Below, piece after piece: positions 17,173-26,312 of a stretch of DNA of 64,000 nt. The notes under the pieces are model-generated. The model had not been told where the DNA came from. It searched no databases and worked only from the letters and a program-made list of their open reading frames with translations. Made by a program: the position numbers and the translations under genes. Origin of the DNA: Xenorhabdus kozodoii. GTDB lineage: Bacteria; Pseudomonadota; Gammaproteobacteria; Enterobacterales; Enterobacteriaceae. The stretch lies in assembly GCF_002632875.1 (NCBI RefSeq), contig NZ_NJCX01000006.1, forward strand, positions 118,935-182,934, in the 5' to 3' direction. Every line of letters starts with the position of its first letter. The first letter of the stretch is position 1.

Positions 17173-20100
17173 ATGAAAGAAAACAATTCGGCAAGACCGG
17201 TTTTTCTGTGGATGACATTAGTTTTAGGATTATTACCCGCTAGCGCTTCAATAGCATTAACTAACTATCAGGAACAAGGGAAAAAAAACTCACCAGATAG
17301 TTGGTTATCGGATGAATTTAATCATCAATGGGGATTGGCCGCTATTGGTGCCCATTATGCTTATGCCCGTGGTTACACGGGGAAAGGCGTTAATGTTGGC
17401 GTATTAGATGAAGCGGTTACCCGGCACCCTGAGTTCGCGGGGAAACTGAAAATTCTCAGCCCAAGTGACCCCTGGAATTACGATATAAATCCCCAGACTG
17501 GGGAAATCAGTTTTGGTGCTCATGGTAACCATGTCGCGGGGATCATTGCAGCAAACCGGGATGGCAAGGAAATGCACGGCGTAGCATTTGATGCGGGCTT
17601 AATTACGGGGAAATTTTTGCAAAATCCCTATAACCGCACAGAAGCGATGATCCAAAGTAATGTCCGTGTCATCAATAACAGTTGGGGGGTTCGCCCTCGC
17701 TATGAAATTGATATAAACGGGAAACCCAAGCGATGGGAAAACGGAACTATCAAGTACTATCCAATCACTCTGCAAAACCTGATTAATTATGTCACACCGA
17801 TTAAAGGTGATTTAGATCGGTTAAGCCGCTCCCCTATCCCAGAATTGGAATTTGATGACGATCTGTCGAGCGATGCTGGCCTATTACGCGCGGCACGTCA
17901 TGGAAAATTAGTGGTTTTCGCGGCAGGAAACTCAAATAATTATAATGTCACTTGGTTACATGCGGGTATGCCCTACTTCTTCCCTGATGCATTAAAAAAT
18001 TACCTCAGCGTTGCCAACCTGACCAAAGAAAATGAAATTAACGTTTCATCAACGCGTTGTGGCTATACTGCCAGCTATTGCTTGTCTGCACCCGGTACAA
18101 AAATTTATAGCAGCACAGGCAAATTCGTTTCTAAAATTAATGGAAAAATCGATGAAGATGCTTTCCAAGATGGTGAACTGGCGATTGAGCCTACCTACGA
18201 TGCCTATACCGGTACATCAATGGCGTCACCGCATGTGGCTGGAGCGGCTGCCGTCTTGATGCAACGTTTCCCCTATATGACGGCAGGACAGATCGCAGAT
18301 GTCCTCAAAACCACGGCCACCGATTTGGGTGATCCTGGCCTGGATGACATGTATGGTTGGGGAATGCTGAATCTGAAAGAGGCTATCGATGGTCCAAAGA
18401 TGTTCATCACCGAAAAGGATATTCCCAAGAAATACTATATTCCAGGTTCTTATTCTGACACCCAGTTTATCGCCAATATTCCTGGTATTGGCGGCATCGT
18501 TGAGAAAGACACTACGGTAGAACGAGTCTGTAACAGTATTGAATGTGCTTATGATAGTTGGAGTAATGATATCGCCGGTCATGGTGGATTGACGAAAATC
18601 GGTAACGGTACACTCGAACTTGCCGGTAATCGCAATACCTATAAGGGACCCACTTTGGTGGAACAAGGACGTTTATTGGTTAACGGCTCCGTGACTTCGG
18701 ATGTGACTGTACAGGATGGCGCGATCCTTGGCGGGAATGGTACGGTTGGTTCCATTACGGCTAACCGCGGTGCCAATATTGCACCGGGCAATTTTAGTGC
18801 TAATCCCAGCTTAAGTACTAGCGGTACGCTTAAAGTTGATCGTGATGTGACCTTCCAAACGGGTTCACGTTATCTGGTAGAAGTTGCACCAAATCGTCTG
18901 GGCCGTAGTGATCGTATTATCAGTCATGGTTTGGCTACATTGAAAGGCGGTGAAGTGCAAGTCTCGCTGGAAAACAGCAGTAACCTGTTATCGAAGCAAG
19001 AAGTCCGCAGCGTACTTGGTCAGCAATATAATATCCTGCAAGCGAACGATGGCATCGATGGCCAATTTACCGCTGTCGCGCCAACCTATTTGTTTGTGGG
19101 TACTGAACTGAGTTACCAACCCGATCGGGTGATGTTGGATATCAAACGCAATTCCACGTCATTCGCCAGTTTGGGAATGACCGCCAATGAACGTGCTGTC
19201 GCTAATGCTGCTGATAACCTAAGTTTGGGGCATCCGGTTTATGAGAGTATCTTGATGCTTGATACCGCGGCACAAGCCAATCAAGCATTCCAGCAATTTT
19301 CTTCCGGGCAGATCCATGCAGATATCGCAGCGGCACAAATCAATAACAGCCGCCATCTGCGTGATTCACTGAATACCCGTTTGCGTCAGGCTAATGGTGG
19401 CACTATCGGGCAGGATATCAAAACGGATAAAAACGGCGTCTGGGGGCAAATCATAGGTAACTGGCAGCGTGCTAGTGGTAACAACGAAGTCAATGGTTAT
19501 CGTGTATCCAACTATGGTGTGTTATTGGGGGCAGATAAAGAATTGGGTGATGACTGGCGGCTTGGTATTGCTACCGGATATACTCGTTCTTCTTTGAATG
19601 GTGGATATCACACTTCAGCTCGCAGTAACAATTTCCATTTGGCCCTATATGGTAGCAAACACATTGATGACTTGGCATTGCGTGCCGGTGCTGCTTACAG
19701 TTGGCATCGTTTTGATACCAAACGTTCGGTTGTTTTTGGTCGCCAATCCGACAAGTTAGAAGCGAAATATGGTGCTCAGACAGGGCAATTGTTTACTGAG
19801 GCGGCTTACGGGTTCAGTACTTCGTGGCTGGATCTGGAACCCTTCGCCAACCTGTCTTATGTTCATTTTCGCAATGAAAGTATTAATGAAAATGGCGGCG
19901 GTGCAGCATTGAACGGCAAAAAACAATCGAAGAATGCAACCTTCTCCACATTAGGCTTACGAGCCGATCAAAAATGGCAAACTGAAAATGAAATGACCAT
20001 AAGTATATATGGTGAATTGGGTTGGCAACACCAATTTGGCAATGCAGATCGGGGTACCCAACTCAGTTTCAGTAATAGCAATGCCACATTTACTCTCAAC

Positions 20101-20253
20101 AGTGTTTCAGCTTCACGTGATTCGGCCGTAGTTAAGGCAGGCACGGAATTAGACATCAATGAAAACACTCAACTGTCACTGGGATATAGTGGCGTTTTAT
20201 CAGACAAACATAAGGATAATGGTGTATTCCTGAATGCCCATTGGAAATTCTAG
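17173..20253 (+). CDS. Subtilisin-type (S8) serine protease autotransporter
   Basis: I choose the ATG at 17173, giving 1026 residues, because it begins a signal peptide (MKENNSARP, hydrophobic core, cleavage near SASIA). A GTG/ATG further upstream only adds non-signal residues. The S8 passenger has the triad Asp in GVLDEAV (79), His in HGNHVAGI (120) and Ser in GTSMASPHVAG (349), plus the oxyanion Asn in AAGNSN (253). Next comes a beta-helical stalk with an autotransporter-associated repeat (LTKIGNGTLELAG, about 500-570). The last ~250 residues form the type Va barrel ending in HWKF. The plan resembles the Serratia SSP protease. It is a probable secreted virulence or nutrient-acquisition protease. 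Confidence 0.93.
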   Translation: MKENNSARPVFLWMTLVLGLLPASASIALTNYQEQGKKNSPDSWLSDEFNHQWGLAAIGAHYAYARGYTGKGVNVGVLDEAVTRHPEFAGKLKILSPSDPWNYDINPQTGEISFGAHGNHVAGIIAANRDGKEMHGVAFDAGLITGKFLQNPYNRTEAMIQSNVRVINNSWGVRPRYEIDINGKPKRWENGTIKYYPITLQNLINYVTPIKGDLDRLSRSPIPELEFDDDLSSDAGLLRAARHGKLVVFAAGNSNNYNVTWLHAGMPYFFPDALKNYLSVANLTKENEINVSSTRCGYTASYCLSAPGTKIYSSTGKFVSKINGKIDEDAFQDGELAIEPTYDAYTGTSMASPHVAGAAAVLMQRFPYMTAGQIADVLKTTATDLGDPGLDDMYGWGMLNLKEAIDGPKMFITEKDIPKKYYIPGSYSDTQFIANIPGIGGIVEKDTTVERVCNSIECAYDSWSNDIAGHGGLTKIGNGTLELAGNRNTYKGPTLVEQGRLLVNGSVTSDVTVQDGAILGGNGTVGSITANRGANIAPGNFSANPSLSTSGTLKVDRDVTFQTGSRYLVEVAPNRLGRSDRIISHGLATLKGGEVQVSLENSSNLLSKQEVRSVLGQQYNILQANDGIDGQFTAVAPTYLFVGTELSYQPDRVMLDIKRNSTSFASLGMTANERAVANAADNLSLGHPVYESILMLDTAAQANQAFQQFSSGQIHADIAAAQINNSRHLRDSLNTRLRQANGGTIGQDIKTDKNGVWGQIIGNWQRASGNNEVNGYRVSNYGVLLGADKELGDDWRLGIATGYTRSSLNGGYHTSARSNNFHLALYGSKHIDDLALRAGAAYSWHRFDTKRSVVFGRQSDKLEAKYGAQTGQLFTEAAYGFSTSWLDLEPFANLSYVHFRNESINENGGGAALNGKKQSKNATFSTLGLRADQKWQTENEMTISIYGELGWQHQFGNADRGTQLSFSNSNATFTLNSVSASRDSAVVKAGTELDINENTQLSLGYSGVLSDKHKDNGVFLNAHWKF

Positions 20254-20274
20254 TCAGTAAAACGTGATAACAGA

Positions 20275-20309
20275 AGCTCACTGCACCAACGGCTGGTGGT
20301 GAGCTTTTT
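20275..20309 (+). terminator. Rho-independent terminator after the protease
   Basis: AGCTCAC and GTGAGCT arms around a GC-containing loop with internal pairing, followed by TTTTT. Confidence 0.8.
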
Positions 20310-20399
20310 AAGGTTTTGTATTCGGATACACTAGCTTATATTCAACCCTGAAATATGAAGATGTCGCGCTTCTACATTCTACTTAGCGCGATTGATCGG

Positions 20400-21317
20400 T
20401 TATTTTCTGCCAATTTGTCGTGCATCGTAGATCATCGAAACGACCGATACTGTGACGATCGTGACTATCATCATAAATAACGTCGGGCTAAACGGCGTAT
20501 GTACATTAAACAGTTGGATCACAAACACGACCAATGGCGAAAGTGCCAGTACAGTGGAAACAGCCAGTGGTGTTGCGAATTCAATCCCCTTTTGCAGAAA
20601 ATAGATTGATGCACTCACACCAACCAGCGCGATCAGCAGGATTAAGTAGATGATTTTGCTATTAACAATGACATTATCCTGTGATAGCAATATTCCCAGA
20701 CACACCATGATCAACAACGGAAAGCGCAGCGATAATAATGCTGATGCGGGGACTTTGCTGACAGCGAAACGCTTGGAAATAATCACGGTAGCTGTGATGC
20801 TGATACTGCACAGAATGGCAATGACAATTCCCATTATCATTTCACTGCGACTATAGAGAGTGTATACATCTCTGAACATCACGGTATACACGCACATGGC
20901 CGCTGCTGTTATAAAGATCACCAGATGACAGCAACGTGTAACAAGGCTGATGGATTGACGCGTCAACAACAGGTAAACCGTCATGCTAACAGGCCCTAAC
21001 CCTTGTGTCAGCGTGACGGCGACAGAAGGTTCAAGGTACTTAACCGCCAGAAAATAAAACAGCCAATTGAACATCGAGACGATATTTAGGGCTATCAACA
21101 TACGCCATTGCGAAAACAACTGAGCATAAGCCGTCCGCTGGCGAAAAAAGCCGATTGTGGCGAATAGCACAGTGACGACCACAAAACTCAGGCTAACAAC
21201 CAAAAAGACATTAACGCCGAACAACCAGATGTTCAGTAAAACACTTTGTGTTGAGGCAATAAAAATATACAGTAATGTAAAAAATACACCGGATAAGTAC
21301 CTACCTTGCTCTGTCAT
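20400..21317 (-). CDS. DMT/EamA-like transporter, last gene of the dapdiamide-like operon
   Basis: 305 residues with about ten hydrophobic helices and little soluble sequence. It has the two-repeat DMT arrangement; the second repeat starts near MIMGIVIAILCSISITA. Its ATG is 3 nt from the stop of the amidotransferase gene, so it belongs to the same transcript. Position suggests export of the finished dipeptide and self-resistance, the role proposed for the last gene (ddaI) of the dapdiamide cluster. I cannot say whether it is homologous to DdaI or a replacement from another family. Confidence 0.75.
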   Translation of the reverse strand: MTEQGRYLSGVFFTLLYIFIASTQSVLLNIWLFGVNVFLVVSLSFVVVTVLFATIGFFRQRTAYAQLFSQWRMLIALNIVSMFNWLFYFLAVKYLEPSVAVTLTQGLGPVSMTVYLLLTRQSISLVTRCCHLVIFITAAAMCVYTVMFRDVYTLYSRSEMIMGIVIAILCSISITATVIISKRFAVSKVPASALLSLRFPLLIMVCLGILLSQDNVIVNSKIIYLILLIALVGVSASIYFLQKGIEFATPLAVSTVLALSPLVVFVIQLFNVHTPFSPTLFMMIVTIVTVSVVSMIYDARQIGRK

Positions 21318-21320
21318 TCA

Positions 21321-23138
21321 CTACTCCTGCTTGTCAATAAACTGCTGGTGCCATTTTTCTAATATGTACATCGTCCACAATGCATAGCAGTTGCTACCAT
21401 CGAACTCTTTGACAAACTGGCGCATTCGATCCGGATTAAAGTATCCACGCGATAATGCCTGCTCGCTGATCAGTGTATCGGCAATGTTTTTTTTCATTGA
21501 CGATACCATCCATTGTTCAAGCGGCACGGCTAACTCCTGCTTTTTACGATTAATAATATAATCGGGAAGATAGCGTTTTGCCAAACAGTGAAGAAGGTAT
21601 TTTTCTTTGCCTGAATGAAGCTTAAAGCGTGCAGGCAAGCGGCTACCCAATCCCACCACTTGTTTGTCAAGGAAAGGGACTCGCACTTCAAGTGAATTGG
21701 CCATTGAGGCGATGTCAACCTTGACCAACTGCGCTTCCTGCATCCAATGGTTAAAATCATACTCCATCGCTGCGGAGAGAGGATCAGCATGTCGTTTCAG
21801 CTCATCGCTGTGTGCCGCGCCATTTTTTTCGGGCAGGTGTGACATTATCTCCTTACTGTATAGTTGCTGCCGCAGTTGACTGCTAACGCCATCAGTCAGT
21901 AGCGCCTGATAAAACTCAGGGAATGCCTCTTTCTGCCATACCTTGTTAAATAAATCGACCTTGCGTGGCAGATTGTACTCCGCAGGTAAATTGGGGAAAT
22001 TCGCTGCCAGCGAATAGCGGGCATAACCACCGAACAGTTCATCCGCCCCATCGCCGCCCAGTACTACGGTTACATGACGACGCGCCATCTGATACATAAA
22101 GTGACTGGCAATCGAGGATGGAAAAGCAAAAGGCTCTCCGAAGTGTTCAATCAGTGCGTGAGCCGCATCGAATGCTTCTTGTGGTGTAATAATGTAATCA
22201 TGGTGATCCGTTCCAAGATCTTTAGCCAGACGCCGGGAGTAGTCCAGCTCACTGAAAGCTGACTCATTGAAGCCGACAGCGAAAGTTTTCAGCGAGTGGC
22301 ACCCCTGTTTACACGCCATGGCAGTAATCAAGCTGGAATCCAGTCCGCCACTGAGCATCGCACCGACAGAAACTTCTGCCTTTAATCGTTTCTCGATAGC
22401 CTGATTCAGATATTCGTCAATTTCATCAACCCACTGCTCTAGTGGTTTATCATCCTCCATTGGCTGGTAGTCAACGCGCCAATAGTTTTTCCGACTCTCC
22501 TTACCTTGGATAAAACTGACACTGCCACCAGGAGGCACTTTGCTGATACCCTGAAAAATACAACGATCGCGTGGCACGACTCGAAAGCGCAGATAATAAT
22601 CCAGCGCCCTAGGGTCAATACAGCGTGGAATAGTATTGTTCTTCAAAAGTGAATTCAGTTCGGATGAAAAACTGATTGTGTTGTCGTGCAAGGCATAAAA
22701 CAGCGGTTTTTTGCCGGCGGGATCGCGTGCTAAGAGCAGTGAGTCATTGACGCGATCGTAAATAGCCAAAGCAAACATGCCATCCAAATAGTGATAAAAC
22801 TTCTCGCCGTCACGCTGGTACAGATTAACAATCACTTCTGCGTCGGAGTCAGTACTAAATTGAAACCCCTGTTTAATTAATTCCTGGCGCAATGAACGGT
22901 AGTTATAGATTTCACCATTAAATACCAATACATATTGTCCATTGTTGCTGTGACAGGGTTGAGAGCCGTTATCCAGTGCGATGATTTTTAACCGCCGCAT
23001 ACCAATACTGACATGCCCATGATGATAAATTCCCTCCTGATCGGGACCACGATGCTCCAGCGCGCTTAACATGGATGCTAATCGCTGAGGTTGTGCTGAT
23101 TGATGATTCAAGTGGATGACGCCTGCGATTCCACACAT
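21321..23138 (-). CDS. ddaH: Glutamine-dependent amidotransferase, AsnB-like (DdaH-like)
   Basis: 605 residues from the ATG at 23138, which has AAGGAAA upstream. This start is required because the N-terminal nucleophile must be Cys2 of MCGIAGV; the longer frame from 23249 would bury it. The glutaminase domain (about 1-210) includes RGPDQEG, NGEIYNYRSLR and FALAIYDR. The synthetase domain has the PP-loop SGGLDSS (263-269), GGDGADELFGGY and VRVPFLD. The family amidates a carboxylate using glutamine and ATP. In dapdiamide synthesis the counterpart converts N-beta-fumaroyl-2,3-diaminopropionate to the fumaramoyl form. Ordinary asparagine synthesis is the alternative, but the operon argues against it. 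Confidence 0.88.
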   Translation of the reverse strand: MCGIAGVIHLNHQSAQPQRLASMLSALEHRGPDQEGIYHHGHVSIGMRRLKIIALDNGSQPCHSNNGQYVLVFNGEIYNYRSLRQELIKQGFQFSTDSDAEVIVNLYQRDGEKFYHYLDGMFALAIYDRVNDSLLLARDPAGKKPLFYALHDNTISFSSELNSLLKNNTIPRCIDPRALDYYLRFRVVPRDRCIFQGISKVPPGGSVSFIQGKESRKNYWRVDYQPMEDDKPLEQWVDEIDEYLNQAIEKRLKAEVSVGAMLSGGLDSSLITAMACKQGCHSLKTFAVGFNESAFSELDYSRRLAKDLGTDHHDYIITPQEAFDAAHALIEHFGEPFAFPSSIASHFMYQMARRHVTVVLGGDGADELFGGYARYSLAANFPNLPAEYNLPRKVDLFNKVWQKEAFPEFYQALLTDGVSSQLRQQLYSKEIMSHLPEKNGAAHSDELKRHADPLSAAMEYDFNHWMQEAQLVKVDIASMANSLEVRVPFLDKQVVGLGSRLPARFKLHSGKEKYLLHCLAKRYLPDYIINRKKQELAVPLEQWMVSSMKKNIADTLISEQALSRGYFNPDRMRQFVKEFDGSNCYALWTMYILEKWHQQFIDKQE

Positions 23139-23163
23139 AAATTTTCCTTGTTTTCCCTGTGAA

Positions 23164-24336
23164 TTAATAACGCCGTTTGCCGATATTGCTGGTGATTTTA
23201 TGTTCATCGATACGCTGGATACGAATATCCCCGACCAGCCCGGAAGCAATCATTTGTGCGATATCAGGGTTACGCGACAACAGATCACGCTTAATGGCAT
23301 CACTGACTTCCGCCGGGAGCGACGGTATCGCGATACGGATCACTAATCCGCCATCACGGTCATCAAGATCGTATCGGTGATAAGGGAGGTGCTTTGCCAT
23401 AGCGTCATTGATATCGCTGAGGTTGATTTTTTCACCGTGTTTAAATTCGCTGGCAAAACGGCCGAGACAACGTTGATAGGTGTAAAGGGTTTTTCCCTGA
23501 ACAATTTTCTTTTCAAAGCCTTCAACCAGATCGTTAGTGACAAAGCGTATTGCTGGAAAATATTCACGGGCAAACGAGGTGAGTAATAAAATACCGCCGG
23601 TTCCCCGATAATCGGCGTTAGGATAAATTTGTTGTACGGGCACCACCTCCGGTATCAGATAGGGATCAAACTGATAATATCCTTGCGAGTGGTTGTATAA
23701 AGCAATGGAACCAATTTCAATGCTGCCTAATAGATCAAGTACCTGCGTTGGCTCGATGTGGAAATAATCCGCCACCTTTTTTTGCCAGACCAAAGTCGCT
23801 ACATCCCCCAGTACGATGATTTTTTTCGGTCGGAAGTCCAGTTTTCCGGTTGCAATCAGACAATCCAGAATCATCGGCATGGTGAAAAAAATGTCTGGTT
23901 TGAATCGGTTTAGCACTTCAATATGTTGCTCAATCGGGCGGGTAAAATCGATCAGTTCCACTTCACATCCCATGGACTGAAAAATTTCACCCGCTGTAGC
24001 AGCCGCATGGCCAGTGCCCAAATCGGCACAGGCACGGATATTCCCTTCGCCACAGAAATCCTTGATGATACCCATGCGCTGTTGCAGATAAATGCGCTGA
24101 TCATTATCGGAATAGATAATGCGCTTACGTTTGCCCGTTGTAGTACCGGAGGTCTGATAACTGTGGTAACGGTCAGGAAATGCATGTTCCGCATGGTAAT
24201 AATGTTGTGTCAGCAACTCTTCCGTCATAAGAGGCAGAGATTCCAGTTGGTTAACCTCCGCCTGATTTTCTCTGAGCAATTGAGCATACCAGGGAAAAGT
24301 TTTGCTGATCTTTTTTATCCATAATTCCAAATTCAT
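23164..24336 (-). CDS. ddaG: Acyl-adenylating ligase, PaaK/CapK-like (DdaG-like)
   Basis: 390 residues from the ATG at 24336 (AAGGAAA seven bases upstream). The nucleotide-binding loop is YQTSGTTTGKRKRI at about 60-73, and later come ACADLGTGHAAAT and a DLLGSIEIGSIA segment in place of the usual adenine-binding YGxTE. The C-terminal lid follows YDLDDRDGG. These mark an AMP-forming ligase of the phenylacetate-CoA-ligase type. In dapdiamide assembly DdaG activates fumarate as fumaroyl-AMP and acylates the beta-amino group of 2,3-diaminopropionate. Position directly between ddaF- and ddaH-like genes matches that order. Confidence 0.83.
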   Translation of the reverse strand: MNLELWIKKISKTFPWYAQLLRENQAEVNQLESLPLMTEELLTQHYYHAEHAFPDRYHSYQTSGTTTGKRKRIIYSDNDQRIYLQQRMGIIKDFCGEGNIRACADLGTGHAAATAGEIFQSMGCEVELIDFTRPIEQHIEVLNRFKPDIFFTMPMILDCLIATGKLDFRPKKIIVLGDVATLVWQKKVADYFHIEPTQVLDLLGSIEIGSIALYNHSQGYYQFDPYLIPEVVPVQQIYPNADYRGTGGILLLTSFAREYFPAIRFVTNDLVEGFEKKIVQGKTLYTYQRCLGRFASEFKHGEKINLSDINDAMAKHLPYHRYDLDDRDGGLVIRIAIPSLPAEVSDAIKRDLLSRNPDIAQMIASGLVGDIRIQRIDEHKITSNIGKRRY

Positions 24337-24346
24337 GTGGTTTCCT

Positions 24347-25624
24347 TTATTCAATTACCGTTAAGCCACTATGATAAAAATCGCTTTCAGTGGAACGAAT
24401 TTCAGCAATGATCTGATTGAGTGAAGCTGGGTCATTGCTGATAGCAATAACAACGCCCGGTGAACTGAGAAGATCGTTAGTTTCTCGCTGAATGTCGCCG
24501 GGGGAATGGTGATAATTGACACTTATAACACCTTCAATCTTGATAAATTGCTCTTCTGGTGACGTTTGTACTTTACCTTTAGTGGGCGAAATCATGTAAA
24601 CATAGGCCGCACGTTTGTGACCCAGAAAGTCGCGAGGTTGATGGATTTCCTGCTGGAATCTCACCGGGTAAAGGACGGCTTGCACCAGTTTGCTGATCTG
24701 TGAATGCCCTAAGCACTCTTCGATAATATAAGGATCGGCTCCACCCGCAACTCTGGCGCCAATTTCAATCAGTATCGGCCCGCGCGATGTCATCATGACC
24801 TCTGCATGAAATGCGCCATTTTCAATGCCAAGCGCCTGGCACACCTGTATGGTATAGCTGGTTAGTGTGTCGAAGTTCTCATCGTGCTGATAATAAAGAT
24901 ATTGTGTCTCATAAACCGGAGAATTTTTGAGCTGTTTCTTTTTCGATTGCCACAGGTCGGTAAAGAAGTATTGCCCCTGGCAGGCAATGCCATTAACAAC
25001 AAACTCTTCTCCTTCAAGAAATTCCTGACACAGCACTTCGTGATTCTGATTTCCGAACAGATCATTTTTACTCTTAATGGCAGTAAAAGCCTGCTCAGCC
25101 TGGTGCATATCGTGGCAAATAAAAACGCCATCCGTACCCGCGCTTTGCACGGGTTTTAACACTACCGGCCAGCAGTCATGGTTTTTTAGCCAGCACAATA
25201 GCTCATTGTGATGCGCAATCAGGCATTGCTTGATGGAGGCAACATGATGGTGCACAAGTTGTTCTTGCATCAGAAACTTGTTGCGCCGGGCGGTTGAAAA
25301 CTCCATTGGATTGCTGAAAGGAAGCGCCAACGTAGCGTTTAGTTGATCCACCAATGGAACGGCGCTCTCGCTGCCAGCCAGAATCGCCTTGATGGCATAA
25401 GGTTGTAGCTCGCGGAGTAGCGCCTCTATGTCTCCATCATAAACGATATGCCTGTCACTCCGGATACTGGCCAACTGGTTATCGCCAATAAAGATTGCAG
25501 GCAAAAAGGCAGATTGAATATGCAGACAAAAATATCCCAGCGCCTGAAAAGCTGGAATCAGATATTTGCTTCCGGACCAGGCATCAATAATCACAATAAC
25601 TTCTTTGTTGTTCAAAATCGGCAT
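24347..25624 (-). CDS. ddaF: ATP-grasp amino acid ligase (DdaF-like)
   Basis: 425-residue ATP-grasp enzyme. An N-terminal Rossmann-like preATP domain starts VIVIIDAWSGSKYLIPAF. The ATP-grasp core shows VVLKPVQSAGTDGVFICHD, VLCQEFLEGEEFVVNG and the metal-binding IEIGARVAGG. This form (BacD, DdaF, carnosine-synthase type) makes an amide bond between two amino acids with ADP release. In dapdiamide synthesis DdaF joins N-beta-fumaramoyl-2,3-diaminopropionate to valine, isoleucine or leucine. The ATG overlaps the upstream truncated thioesterase frame by 13 nt; RBS AGGA. A clean full-length gene. Confidence 0.87.
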   Translation of the reverse strand: MPILNNKEVIVIIDAWSGSKYLIPAFQALGYFCLHIQSAFLPAIFIGDNQLASIRSDRHIVYDGDIEALLRELQPYAIKAILAGSESAVPLVDQLNATLALPFSNPMEFSTARRNKFLMQEQLVHHHVASIKQCLIAHHNELLCWLKNHDCWPVVLKPVQSAGTDGVFICHDMHQAEQAFTAIKSKNDLFGNQNHEVLCQEFLEGEEFVVNGIACQGQYFFTDLWQSKKKQLKNSPVYETQYLYYQHDENFDTLTSYTIQVCQALGIENGAFHAEVMMTSRGPILIEIGARVAGGADPYIIEECLGHSQISKLVQAVLYPVRFQQEIHQPRDFLGHKRAAYVYMISPTKGKVQTSPEEQFIKIEGVISVNYHHSPGDIQRETNDLLSSPGVVIAISNDPASLNQIIAEIRSTESDFYHSGLTVIE

Positions 25625-25932
25625 GGTTTTATTCCTAACATTTGTTGATTTGCTGACAGCCTGACAATCGCTGAGATATCTGTCGCGACCTTACTCAGAC
25701 AGTGATACCAGTAAAAATGATCACCGGGATAGGCCTTGCTTCCTGCGAAAATGTGGCTGTAATTTACCCAATCCTGCATTTTTTGGTTACATTCTTCTTC
25801 TTGCTCTCCCCAGAGGGTATACAGAGGGAAAGGCAGCGGTGAACGAATTGCCGGTTGATACTGATGATAAAGCCGATAATCTTGCCGAATTAAGGGCAAA
25901 GGGTCTCCCGTTAGCACGAATGATAATGTCAT
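25612..25932 (-). pseudogene. C-terminal third of a type II thioesterase (ddaE-like fragment)
   Basis: Only about 106 residues remain of a type II thioesterase that is normally about 240. What is left is the C-terminal end: LIRQDYRLYHQY, PLPFPLYTLWGEQEEE, and PGDHFY carrying the catalytic His. The GxSxG nucleophile and the whole N-terminal half are missing. The apparent ATG overlaps the stop of the truncated dioxygenase (ATGA), so both fragments could still be translated in tandem, but neither can be active. In the dapdiamide cluster ddaE follows the NRPS gene ddaD; here ddaD is absent and the reading jumps straight from ddaC into ddaE. Confidence 0.75.
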
Positions 25933-26309
25933 AGTGGTGCTTGATGGGCGTAGAACAAAATCTTACCAAGAACCACGTATTGAAATGCATTTTCACTGTG
26001 GTTAGCGATGGTTTTTGCGGCGGGATATTCCGTGCTCGTATAAACACCTTTAGCGGTCTTCTTGCGCTGGGTTGACCGTTCCTGATAAGTCAGCTCTTCT
26101 TTCGCTAAACAGCTCACTAGTTGGCTAAAGTCCTGATCTTCTTTGACAGGAAAGCCCCGAAACAGCAACGCGCCTCTTTCAGCCAAAATATCATCGATGT
26201 TGTGATTTAAGAAAAAATCAGCGATGGATGCGTCCTGGCAGTCAGTCGTCACCAAAGAGACATGGGAAACGCCGTCTGCCAAAAGACGGATAGTATAAGA
26301 GTTATTCAT
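25929..26309 (-). pseudogene. N-terminal third of a TauD-like Fe(II)/2-oxoglutarate dioxygenase (ddaC-like fragment)
   Basis: 126 residues from the ATG at 26309 matching the N-terminal part of TauD/clavaminate-synthase-like dioxygenases: ERGALLFRGFPV, then VYTSTEYP and the proximal iron ligands in ANHSENAF (His104, Glu106), followed by KILFYAHQAP. There the frame stops after one more residue. Intact members run to about 330 residues and need a distal His and the 2-oxoglutarate-binding Arg, both missing. In Pantoea, DdaC epoxidises the fumaramoyl group while it is tethered to the NRPS DdaD. The breakpoint lies at about 25932-25945. Confidence 0.78.
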
Positions 26310-26312
26310 CAA

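Noticed and set aside
23139..23249. Longer N-terminus for the AsnB-like amidotransferase
   Set aside because: It would overlap the upstream ligase gene and hide the required N-terminal cysteine nucleophile; the ATG at 23138 has a good ribosome site.
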